Shown here piece after piece: positions 1 to 9,341 of a stretch of 28,717 nt of DNA. Made by a program: the position numbers and the translations under genes. Source of the DNA: CAZUMJ01 sp964621605 (GTDB lineage: Bacteria > Actinomycetota > Acidimicrobiia > Acidimicrobiales > Iamiaceae); contig CAZUMJ010000038.1 of assembly GCA_964621605.1 (NCBI GenBank), forward strand, positions 1 through 28,717, given 5' to 3'. The notes under the pieces were generated by a model that saw only the letters and a program-made list of their open reading frames with translations, ran no database searches and was not told the DNA's origin. Each line of letters begins with the position of its first letter. The stretch's first letter is position 1.

Positions 1-29
1 GCGTGCGCGGGGTGCGTGCACGAACTGCC

Positions 30-56
30 TTGCGTGCGTTCCGTGCACCCTACCGT
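30..56 (+). promoter_or_regulatory. candidate promoter of the first membrane-protein gene
   Basis: A TTGCGT at 30-35 and a TACCGT at 51-56 could serve as -35 and -10 elements, but the spacer is only 15 bp. The pair lies just upstream of the double palindrome at 75-112, so a repressor bound there would cover the start of the transcript. This is inference from motif position only. Confidence 0.25.
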
Positions 57-74
57 TTGTGGCCCCAGCCAGGC

Positions 75-112
75 TCTACACGTGTAGAACGTCGGCCTCT
101 ACACGTGTAGAG
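75..112. promoter_or_regulatory. double palindromic operator, TetR-type
   Basis: Two perfect palindromes share the core CTACACGTGTAG. The first, TCTACACGTGTAGA, is at 75-88 and the second, CTCTACACGTGTAGAG, at 97-112. Their centres are 23 bp apart, about two helical turns, which suits two dimers on the same DNA face. Sequences of the form CTACAC-GTGTAG are common operators of TetR-family repressors in actinomycetes (family knowledge). No regulator gene is in the window. The likely target is the membrane-protein gene starting at 188, though a leftward gene beyond the window edge is also possible. Confidence 0.65.
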
Positions 113-187
113 TCACGTGCGTCGGAGGCGACCGCAGGTGACCGGAGGGGTCGACGCCGCCGACACAGAGCGAGGGGACCGGCCTCG

Positions 188-1122
188 ATGGATGATGACC
201 CGCGGGGAGACGCACGCCCCTCAGGGGTGAGCACGGCCACGGCGTTGCGACGTGTCTTGAGCGGTTCGCTGCGCGTGGCGCGCCACGGCGCTGGCCGCTT
301 CGTCGCGCTCAGCGCGCTCCTCCTGGCAGTCGCCGTGGCGCTGCTGACCGCCGAGGCGTTCGTCCTCGTCACCTACTTCAAGCTCCGCGCCCCGAGCCTG
401 GTGGTGCATGGCGTCGTGACGCGCAGCGGCGGACAGGAGATGGGTGTCGTCGCCGGGCTCGTCACCGCCGCGGTGCTTGCCACCCTCGCGGTCGTCAGCG
501 CCGCCGCCACCGTGCGCGCCGCGGACCGCGTGCGCGCCGCGGACCGCGTGCGCGCAGCAGACCGCGTGCGCGCAGCAGACCGTCTCACCCTCCGCCCGAC
601 CCTGGCGCGTGCCGTGCGCCGCTGCCCCTCCATCGCGGGCGCCCTGGTGCTCGCCATTGCCGCGCTGTGCGCCCTCGCCGTCGCCACGCCGTTCATCGTG
701 AACGCGGCGCTCCTCGGTCTGCTGCTCACGCCCGTGGTGCGGCGCGTGCAACGCCGTCGGCCCAACGTGCGTTGGCCGAGCCTGGGCCAACTCGTCACCG
801 CTGCGATCCCGTTCGGGTTGGCGGGCCGCCAAGCGGTTCGCTGGGCGCTCGTCGTCCCCGCAGGCCTCCACACCGGCGCCGGCCCCCGCGAGATCCTGGC
901 GCGCTCGACGCGTGCGGTGCGCGGGCGTGCGGCCACGGTCGTCGTGGCACTGGCGAGTGCAGCGCTCGCTGCCGGAGGCATCCAGGCGCTCGTGTTCGGC
1001 GTCGCGCACCTCACCGGCCACGACAGCGTGCTCGGCCTCGCCCTCGTGCTCGGGATGATCGTGGTGGCGTGGTTCCTTGCGATCACCGTCGCGGTGCTCT
1101 ACCGCGAGGCCGCCACCGGCGG
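188..1122 (+). CDS. multi-pass membrane protein, 3' end lost in the assembly gap
   Basis: At least 311 residues are visible before the run of Ns. I do not recognise a named family. The chain has about six hydrophobic segments, at roughly residues 35-60, 82-105, 155-190, 205-235, 250-275 and 285-305. The last ends in VLYREAATG, which resembles the final helix of the 6-TM glycerophosphodiester-phosphodiesterase membrane-domain type proteins (weak resemblance). The ATG at 188 is chosen because GAGGGGA (172-178) lies 9 nt upstream. The in-frame GTG at 59 would add an Arg-rich stretch lying over the palindromic operator. A hexapeptide VRAADR is repeated four times (512-583). Whether the gene ends in the gap or continues into the following repeat protein cannot be seen. 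Confidence 0.75.
512..583 (+). repeat. four tandem 18-bp units inside the membrane-protein gene
   Basis: Units at 512-529, 530-547, 548-565 and 566-583 each encode VRAADR. The first two and the last two pairs differ by synonymous changes (GCCGCG against GCAGCA). The repeat falls between the second and third hydrophobic segments and would form a charged loop or short helix of variable length. Confidence 0.9.
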
Positions 1123-1222
1123 NNNNNNNNNNNNNNNNNNNNNNNNNNNNNNNNNNNNNNNNNNNNNNNNNNNNNNNNNNNNNNNNNNNNNNNNNNNNNN
1201 NNNNNNNNNNNNNNNNNNNNNN
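1123..1222. other. 100-N scaffold gap
   Basis: Exactly 100 Ns, the usual placeholder length for a gap of unknown size. It hides the end of the membrane-protein gene and the start of the large repeat protein. Confidence 0.99.
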
Positions 1223-4200
1223 GAGCGAGGACGACCTCCCGCTGCCCACGAGCCGTCAGGTGCCGGGCCTCGTAATGGTGTGGCTGCTCGTGGCGGTCAG
1301 CATCGTCGGGCTCGCCGGCACCGCCCGCGTCGCCGAGGCGGCGAGCGGCGGCGGTGGCTCGTACGTGGTGAACGACCTCGGCTCCGGTGCCGACGCGACG
1401 CCGGGCGACGGGGCGTGCGCCACGAGCGGCGGCACTTGCACCCTGGCGGCCGCCGTCGCCGAGACCAACGCAGCGCCGCCGGGGAGCTCGTCCGACATCA
1501 CCTTCGCGGTGAGCGGCACCATCGCGCTGTCCCAGCCGCTCGTCGTCAGCCGCGGCGTGGTGATCAGCGGCGCGGGTCAGCACGTCGTGCTCGACGGCGG
1601 CGGCACGAGCCAGCTGTTCGTCTTCAACGGCGAGGGGTCGACGTGGGGCCTGGGGTCCCTCACGCTTGCGAACGGCCATCTCTCCAACCCCTACGAGAAC
1701 GGCGCCGCGATCAACTCGTCGACCACGGGCCTCGTCGACGGGGTGACCTTCACCGGTAACGCCACCGCGGCAGGTTCGGGCGGCGCGATCGCCGCCTGGT
1801 CGACGATCACCGTCCGCAACGCCACGTTCGTCGGCAACTCGGCCGCCACCGGCGGCGCGGACCTGTGGTCAGCCGGCACGGCGACGATCACCAACAGCAC
1901 GTTCGTCGGGAGCACCGGCGGACCCATCGCCTTCACGTTCAACGGCAGCCTCGACAACTCGATCGTCACGGGTGCGTCGGGGGCCTTCGGGTGCACGATC
2001 GACTCGTCGTCGGGCGGCACCGTCACGGGCGGGCACAACCTCGGCAACGACACGTCGTGCCCGGGGGAGAGCGTGTCGAGCACGTTGGGGCTCAGCGCGC
2101 TCGGCGACCACGGTGGTGACGTCTCCACCGTCGCGCTCGCGCCTGACAGCGCCGCGATCGACGCAGGCGACACGGCGACGTGTGCGGCGACCGATGCCCG
2201 TGGCCTCAGCCGCCCGCAGCTCGGCGGCTGCGACGTCGGTGCCGTCGAGTACGACCCGGCCACGACCACCACGCTGGCCGCCGCACCCGCCACGACCATG
2301 CCCGGCGACGCCGTCGCGCTCACCGCCACGGTCGCGTCGCTGCACGAGGCTGCCGCACCGGCAGGGACCGTCACCTTCTCCGAAGGTGCGACCACCCTGG
2401 GGTCGGTGACGCTCACCGGCAGCGGCACCGCGACGCTCAACGTGTCGTCGCTGACGCTGGGAAACCACACCCTCACCGCGACCTACGCGGGCGCGGCCCG
2501 CTTCACCGCCTCGTCGGGCACGGCGACGCACCGCGTCTCGCCGGGCGCCCTGACCGTCACGTTGGCCGCCGCGTCCCCGTCCAGCCTGGTCGGCGACGCG
2601 GTCACGCTCACCGCCACACTGCTCCTCCCCGGCCCGACCCCGGCCACGGGAACCGTCACGTTCTCAGACGGCGCCACCACCCTCGGCTCCGCGCCGCTCA
2701 CCGGCACGACCGCGACGCTCGACGTGTCGTCGCTCGCCCTCGGCGGGCATGACCTCGTCGCCACCTACAGCGGCGACACCAACTACGACCCGGCAGCCTC
2801 GGCGCCGTTGCACCACGACGTGCAGGCGCACGTCACCATCACCCCGACCGCCACGCCTGCGACCGTCGTGTACGGCAACACCGTCACGATCAGCGCCCAC
2901 CTCTCGTCGCCCGACACGAGCGCGGTGCCGAGCGGCACCGTGCTGGTCGAGTACGGCAGCGTCGTCGGCACCACGACGCTCGACGCCTCGGGGAACATCT
3001 CCTTCAGCACGGCTGCCCTCCCCGCGGGGAGCGACGATGTGCTCGTCATCTACCAGGGCGACGCCACGTTCGCTTTCACCACCACCACCGTGCGCGTGCA
3101 GGTCGATGCGGCTGCGACCACCACGGCACTGGCCGTCGCACCGCTCACGCAGTCGGCTGTCGGCGCGACCGTGACGCTCGACGCGCAGGTGACGGCCACC
3201 GGCACGCCCCTCGACCCCACAGGTGCGGTCGAGTACTTCGACGGGCTCACCTCCCTCGGTCTGGCGCCGCTCGACGCGAGTGGTGGGTCGACGTTCACGA
3301 CGACCGCGCTCACGCTCGGCACCCATCAGCTCACTGCGGTCTTCCGGCCTGACGCCGGCTTCGCTGCAAGCACGTCGGCCGCCGTCGCACACGAGATCAC
3401 CACCGTCGGCACGACCACCGCGCTGTCCGCGCCCACCGCCACCTCGGTGTGGGGCGAGACCGTCACCTTCACCGCCACGGTGGCAGCGGTCGGGTCCGCC
3501 GCGATTCCCGCCGGGCAGGTGGAGCTCTCGGTCGACGGGACGCCGCTCGCGACCGTGGTGCTCGACGCCACCGGGTCGGCCTCGTTCCCGCTCTCGTCGA
3601 TGACCGTGGGCGACCACACCGTCGTGGCGACCTACCTGGGGACGCCCTCCACAGCACCGAGCACCGCGTCGCCGCGCACCCAACACGTGGTCCACGCGAG
3701 CCCGGTGGTGACCGTGGCCGTCACGCCGGGCACGGCGACACACGGCCAGACGGTGCACGTCGCCGCCACCGTGGGAGTGGCGGCGCCCGGGTCGGGCGTC
3801 CCCACGGGCATCGTCACGTTCACTGACGGCACCCGCTCTCTCGGTTTCGCGACCCTCGACGGCAGCGGCAGCGCAGCCATTGACGTACCGCTGTTGGGGG
3901 CAGGTTCGCACACGGTCACGGCCACGTACGTGGGGGACGGGAACGTGACGGCCGGCAACGGCAGCGGTGGCGCCACCGTCAACCCCGTCGCATCGACGCT
4001 CGTGCTCACGTCCTCCGCGCCCAGCCTGCCGTTCGGGGCGGCCCGCACCCTCACGGCCACGGTGACGACGGCGACCGGGGTGGTCCCCGTCGGCGACGTC
4101 ACCTTCCTCGACGACGACTCGGCCTTCGTCGCCACGGTGCCGCTCGACGCGACCGGCGTGGCCCGCGTTGACGTGAGCGCCCTCGGCGTCGGCCTGCACA

Positions 4201-7200
4201 ACGTGCGCGCCAACTTCTCGTCTGCCGACGTCACGTTCTCGACCGCCACCACCACCGTGCAGGTGACCCAGGCAACGCCGACCGTGACGATCGGGCTGAG
4301 CACGTCGACGGTGACCGTCGGCGAACCGGTGACGGTCACCGGCACCGTCACCGGGAGTTCGGCAGCGACCCCGACCGGATCAGTCGACTTCCTCGTCGAC
4401 GGATCTGTCGCCGCGACAGAGTTCATGACCGTCGCCGCACCGGGGACCGCGACCGCGACGCACACGTTCGTGCTCCCGGCCGGGAGTCGATCGCTGCGCA
4501 TCCGCTACCAGGGCGACATCTCCTACGTGTTGGCGGTGTCGAACGCCTCCCCGGTTCAGGTCGGACGCCTCACGTCGTCGGTGACCGCCGCGTTCGCGCC
4601 GACGACCCTCTACACCGGGCAGCAGGCAACGCTCGGCGCGTCGGTGGCGACCATCGGCGGCAGGGGAGCACCCACCGGCCAGGTCGACTTCACCCTCGAC
4701 GGCGCCCCGCTTGGTTCGGTGACGTTGGATGGCGCCGGACGGGCCTCGCTCGCCAGCTCGGCACTCACCGTCGGTTCGCACACCCTGGCCGTTGCCTACG
4801 ACGGCGACGGGACCTACGGCGCCGGCTCTGCGACGGTGACCACCACCGTGACGCCGCCGCCGACGGTGCTCACCATCACCCCGTCGACGTCGACGCCCAA
4901 GGTCGGACAACCGGTGACCTACACGCTCGAGGTCACCAACGTCGTCAGCGACCTGCCCGTGGCCGGCAACGTCTGGCTTCGCATCGACGGATCGGTGCAA
5001 GGCCTGGCGGGCCTCACCGGTGCTGGCCCATCGCGTCAGGCGACGATCACCGCAGCGATGGCGACGCCCGGTCCTCACACCGTGTCAGGTGAGTTCATCC
5101 CCGCGAACGGCACGATCCTCGGTTCCACCGGCGCGATCGCCATGACCGCGACCCGCTACTCGACGCGCCTTGCGATCGACGTCGCCACACCCACGCCCGT
5201 TGTCGGTCAGCCGATCGATGTGCACGTCGTCGCGAGCGTCGACGACGAAGCAGGTGCACCGACCACCCCGCTGAGCGAGCTCATCACCGTGTCCGACGGC
5301 AACGGCGGAACGTGCACCCTCAACGCGCCGGAGGGCACCTGCCAACTGCAGTGGCCCACGGCCGGGCCACGCTCGCTGCAGGCGACGATGGGCCAGACCG
5401 ATCTGTTCACCGCTGCCGTGTCGCCGATCGTCGGGGTGCAGGTCGGCAAGTCGACGCCGCAGATCCACGCGACGTCGAGCACCGACCAGTGGGTCGCGGG
5501 CGACCCCGTCGACATCGCGTGGGGCCTCGACGGACCAACCACGGGCACGGTCACGGTGTCCACCACCGGAGGGCACGTCTGGTGCACCGTCCCGGTCGCA
5601 CAACAGCGCTGCGCCGGCTCGTTCGACGCGTCGGAGCGGGCGATCGGGTCTGTCACGGTGCGCTTCGACGGCACGGCCGACTTCAACGCTGCCGAGACCA
5701 CGGTGACCAAGCCGGTCCTCGGCTGCGTGCGGGTGCTCGTCGGGGGATCCGGCCGGGGGGATGTCGACGTGACGCCGGCACCGAACTGCAACCACGGCAC
5801 CGGGTACGTCAGCTACACCGCACTGACGTTGACCGCTCATCCCAACCCAGGCTTCGTGTTCAGCGGGTTCACCGACCCCGCCGTGCAACACACCGGCAAC
5901 ACCGCGACCTACCCCGTCGACTTGGCCGGAACGGGCACGCCGGTCATGTTGCAGCCGAGGTTCGATTACGCGTGCAGCGCGCTCACCATCACCTTCTCCG
6001 GTCCGGTCTCGGTCGGTGCGTTCGGCGACCCGGCGTGCACGCAGCAGGCGTCGATGGACGGTCCGTCGCGTCTCGTCACGTGGTGGCGCACCGGCACCGA
6101 CGCGGCGGTTCGGCTCACCGGCGAGAGCTGGTTCACGGGCAGGGACGGCAGCCGCCAGGTGAGTCCCGTGCCCGCCGTGGCCTACTGGCTCGACGGCGCC
6201 CCGGCCGGCACCCCGCTGAACCTCGACTCGTACCGGCTCGCGGTGCCGATGCCAGCCGACACCTGGATGAACATCGGCTTCGGCCGTCCGTGTTTCGTGG
6301 TGAGCGGCTCGGTGGCGGGCGGGTCGGGAAGCGTCGTAGCCGACACGGCGACGAACTGCCGCAACCCGTACGGCCGCAACGGCTACGTCCCCGACACCGC
6401 GGTTTCGTTGCACTACGCGCCCGCGGCACACGAGGTCTTCTCGGCGTGGGGTGTGCCGCGTGGGCTGGCGGCGAACTGGGTCACCGACGGGGCCAAGGCG
6501 TCGCTGACGGTCCGGGGCGACGTGACGGCGTCGGCTGAGGTGCAGGCCTGCCATCAGCTCCGTACCGCCCAGGTGGGCTTCCCCGAGGACGGGTCGTTCT
6601 CCGTGACCACAGACGCGAACTGCGGTGGCGATGCGGGGTGGTACCTCGCGGGCACGCAGGTGCGCGTGGCGTGGAGCTCGTGGTATTTCGCGGGTTGGGA
6701 TGGCGACCAGCCCACCTCGGTGGAGGTCGGTCGTGACGCACACGCCGGTGCCGGGTGGTTCACGATGGATGCCGACAAGCAGGCCACCCCGATCTTCCGC
6801 AACAACGCCATGTGCTCCGCGCTGACGGTCGCCACCATGCCCGCCTCGGGCGCCGGCACCGCGTCGATCAGCGGCGACAGCCTGCACACCGACTACCCGT
6901 GCCCCCCAGGCACGTATCCGACCCTGACGACCCTCGATCGGGTGCCGTCTGCTTGCTATGCCCGCTACGTGGCGCAGTCGGCCCAGACCAGCGACCGCGG
7001 GCTCCTCGCGCTCCTCGAACAGGACTACCAGGCGTGCAGCGCCACGACCCCCGACTACCAGCCGGATCGCTCGACCCGTCGCGTCCACCAGCAGTGGGTC
7101 ACGCTCACGGCGACGCCGAGCTCGAACTCGCTCGTCGGCTGGACCTACGACACGCAGAGCCCCCCGTGGGTGGACGACCCGTTGCAAGGCGCCTACGACG

Positions 7201-8468
7201 TCGACCCACTCGAGAAGCCCCGGTCCGACACCGGGTCGCTCGGTGCCACCCGCGACCTCGACATCTACGGCAAGACCACGGCGACGGCATGGTTCTGCGA
7301 ACAGCTCACCGGTCAGGTCGAGCTCGTACACCCCGACGGCTCGAAGGCGTACGAGGTGGCGACGCCCGGGTCGAACTACATCGCGGTCTCGCCGGCGCCG
7401 AACTGCCCGATCGCGCCGAACGCTTGGGTGGTCGGCACCACGGTCCGCGTCGCGCCCGCGGCCAACAAGGCCGGGTACGGTTTCGACCACTGGTACGGCG
7501 GCACCACGGGGACGACCGCCACCACCGAGATCACCCTCGACGGATCCCGCCCGTCGCTCGCGATCGGCATCTCGTACAAGCTGGCCTGCTACAAGCTGCA
7601 GGTGCGTGGCAGCGGGGACGTGCAGCGCAACCCCGCCTCCAACTGCCACGGTGCCGGTGACGGCAACTGGTACGTCGGCGGCACGGTCGTCGGTCTCAAT
7701 GCCGTGGATCGCGGCTCCGACTACACCTGGAACGGCTGGGCAGGTGACGTCGGCACCGGCGACAACCCGAGTTGGGTCGTGATGAACGCCGACAAGTCCG
7801 TCGAGCCCGGCTGGAGCGAGAAGAGCCTCATCGACAAGGCGGGCGACTGGCTGTCGGGCGCCTACCACTCGGTCTCCGACTTCATGACGCACGACGTCGC
7901 CGACTACTTCTCGTCGATGAAGGACGCCAGCCTCATCATGTTGGCGACGCTGTGCAAGGGCGCGCAGATGGCGTTCCAGGCGTTCACGAGCCCGTCGTTC
8001 GGGATCGTCGCGCTGCCGCTCAACGTGCTGCGTCTGTTGAACCTGGCGCTCGACAACGACGACCTCGCATCCGTGATCGACGAGTACGCGACCGTGCTCG
8101 ATGCGATGGACATCTCCAACCTGTTGCTCGGGTGCGCGGCCGACTCGGTGCTCGGCCTCAACCAGGGGCCCGACAACCTGAGCGTCGAGGACGCGAAGTC
8201 GCTCGCCGCGGTAGCGGGGAACGCCAAGAAGGCGCTCGACGCCAAGAAGGCCGGCAACTCCAAGGCGTTCACCGACCCGGAGTTCGGCAAGGTGTCCCAA
8301 GCCGTGCTCGTCGCGAAGGGCGTCTACACCGGGTATCAGATCGGCACGTCGATCGCGGAGGGCAACATCGCGACGCACGGCAAAGAGCTGAGCGACCGGT
8401 ACGCGAGCTGCATCGACAAGATGGTCCCGAAGCGCCTGGCCTCCAGCCTCGCCGGCGCGCTCGGCTGA
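1223..8468 (+). CDS. giant exported Ig-like / InlB-like repeat protein, 5' end in the gap
   Basis: About 2,414 residues are visible. In order: a hydrophobic segment ending AEA-AS (signal peptide or membrane anchor, to about 1340); a CSLREA-like stretch (VVNDLGSGADATPGDGAC, CTLAAAVAETNA, about 1366-1480); a Gly/Ser/Thr-rich probable beta-helix ending in a choice-of-anchor-Q-like motif (AIDAGDTATC, RGLSRPQ, CDVGAVEY, 2153-2251); about twelve Ig-like repeats of about 95 residues (2254-5720; typical core ATGTVTFSDGATTLGS, then HTLTATYAGD-like ends); about seven modules bounded by Cys, each with an NC pair and an xGWxGD element like divergent InlB B-repeats (5721-7797); and a unique C-terminal domain of about 220 residues (7798-8468). 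An ATG at 1275 has no good ribosome site and would leave the signal without a positive N-region, so the true start is probably in or before the gap. No LPXTG-type anchor is seen. Probably a surface adhesin or matrix protein (inference). Confidence 0.85.
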
Positions 8469-8481
8469 GTCGCCTCGGCGT

Positions 8482-8570
8482 GCCTCGCCCGAGCTGGGTC
8501 GCTCCCTGCGGGCCTCGCCCGATCTGGGTCGCTCCCTGCGGGCCTCGCCCGAGCTGACTGCTCCCTGCGG
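8482..8570. repeat. three tandem 30-bp units after the giant gene
   Basis: Units at 8482-8511, 8512-8541 and 8542-8570 begin GCCTCGCCCGA and end GCTCCCTGCGG. Unit 2 has one substitution; unit 3 is changed in the middle and one base shorter. No start codon or ribosome site suggests translation. They begin 14 nt after the stop codon of the repeat-protein gene. Confidence 0.9.
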
Positions 8571-8640
8571 ACTCGTGCGTTCGGGCTCGTGCCCGCGGCG
8601 GCAAGGCGCTACTCACCCCGGCGTCGACGCGCTGGCGGTG

Positions 8641-8890
8641 GGGCAATCTGCCAACGTCACAGCGACAAGGCCTGGGTTGCGGTGGCGGTGGGGCAATCCG
8701 CCAACGTCAGAGTGACAATTCGTGGGGTGCGGTGGCGGTGGGGCAATGCGCCAACGTCAGAGCGACAAGGCGTGGGGTGCGGTGGCGGTGGGGTAATGCG
8801 CCAACGTCAGAGCGACAAGGCGTGGGTTGCGGTGTCGGTGGGGCAATCCGCCAACGTCAGAGCGACAAGGCGTGGGGTGCGGTCAGGGGC
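8641..8890. repeat. five tandem 50-bp units
   Basis: Exact 50-bp period: 8641, 8691, 8741, 8791 and 8841. Each unit carries GGGCAAT, then the core CCAACGTCAGAGCGACAA, then a G-rich GTGGGGTGCGGTGGCGGTG-type tail; units differ at a few positions. The core starts at 8651, 8701, 8751, 8801 and 8851. Open frames through the array are long only because the period keeps stops out; no gene is supported. Confidence 0.95.
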
Positions 8891-9035
8891 CGACTGCCCG
8901 GGGTTGTCGCTGTGACGTTGGCGGGGGTGGGGTTGTCGCTGCGACGTTGGCGGGGGTGGGGGTTGTCGCTGCGACGTTGGCGGGGTTGCGGTCACGGGCC
9001 GACTGCCCGGGGTTGTCGCTGCGACGTTGGCGGCG
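8881..9035. repeat. inverse-orientation repeat block facing the 50-bp array
   Basis: TTGTCGCTGCGACGTTGG, the reverse complement of the core of the neighbouring array (the first copy, TTGTCGCTGTGACGTTGG, matches unit 1 exactly), occurs at 8904-8921, 8933-8950, 8963-8980 and 9013-9030. The longer stretch starting GGTCAGGGGCCGACTGCCCG at 8881 recurs at 8990 with one change. Together with 8641-8890 this makes a large imperfect inverted repeat. Between 8469 and 9190 I see nothing else except the terminator-like hairpin at 9138-9169. Confidence 0.9.
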
Positions 9036-9137
9036 CGCGTCTGGCACAGCGGTGGCTGTGCCACACATGTGTTCCCACACGAGATTCGGTCCGGCCCGCG
9101 CTCGACCCCACCTGCACTGACCAACCCCGACAACGAC

Positions 9138-9169
9138 GAAACCCCCGAACCGAAGGGTTCGAGGGTTTC
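9138..9169 (-). terminator. terminator hairpin downstream of tRNA-His
   Basis: GAAACCCCCGAACC (9138-9151) pairs with GGTTCGAGGGTTTC (9156-9169) around a GAAG loop: 14 pairs with one mismatch. It begins 21 nt past the CCA end of the tRNA on the minus strand and is followed by a weak GTCGTTG tract. It fits an actinobacterial intrinsic terminator. Confidence 0.75.
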
Positions 9170-9190
9170 CGATGCCTTGCGACATCACGG

Positions 9191-9268
9191 TGGGGTGACC
9201 GAGGGGACTCGAACCCCCGACCTCCGCGACCACAACGCGGCGCTCTAACCAACTGAGCTACGATCACC
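9191..9268 (-). tRNA. tRNA-His (GTG)
   Basis: Reads GTGATCG-TA-GCTC... on the minus strand, closing with CGGTCAC. The anticodon stem CCGCG/CGCGG holds the loop TTGTGGT with anticodon GTG. The encoded G-1 (9268) faces C73 (9194), the hallmark of bacterial tRNA-His, and CCA is encoded at 9193-9191. The T arm GGGGG-TTCGAGT-CCCCT is intact. Confidence 0.97.
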
Positions 9269-9274
9269 GTGAGC

Positions 9275-9305
9275 GGACCAGCATAGAGCATGCGCTCTGC
9301 GGTCC
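9275..9305 (-). terminator. two-part hairpin between helicase and tRNA-His
   Basis: Outer arms GGACC (9275-9279) and GGTCC (9301-9305) enclose an inner AGAGC/GCTCT stem. It follows the helicase stop codon by about 36 nt on the minus strand, so it may end that transcript, but there is no T-rich tail. It overlaps the putative -10 of tRNA-His. Confidence 0.35.
9280..9285 (-). promoter_or_regulatory. candidate -10 box for tRNA-His
   Basis: TATGCT on the minus strand ends 11 nt before the first tRNA nucleotide, a normal distance for a stable-RNA promoter. The hexamer 17 nt further upstream (TCGGGA) is a poor -35, so support is modest. Confidence 0.35.
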
Positions 9306-9341
9306 CGAAGGCCGGATTCGCCCGTTGTGTACTGCCTCTTC

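Noticed and set aside
5085..8378. Open frame of 1,097 codons on the minus strand opposite the giant repeat gene
   Set aside because: Arg/His/Gly-rich composition typical of antisense readings in GC-rich DNA; no domain, and the plus-strand frame has clear Ig-like and InlB-like repeats.
8641..8890. CRISPR array
   Set aside because: Units of 50 bp are contiguous with no unique spacers, and no cas genes are nearby.
8589..9256. Open frames through the tandem-repeat region on both strands
   Set aside because: Kept open by the repeat period; they translate the repeats and even run into tRNA-His, with no ribosome site or family match.
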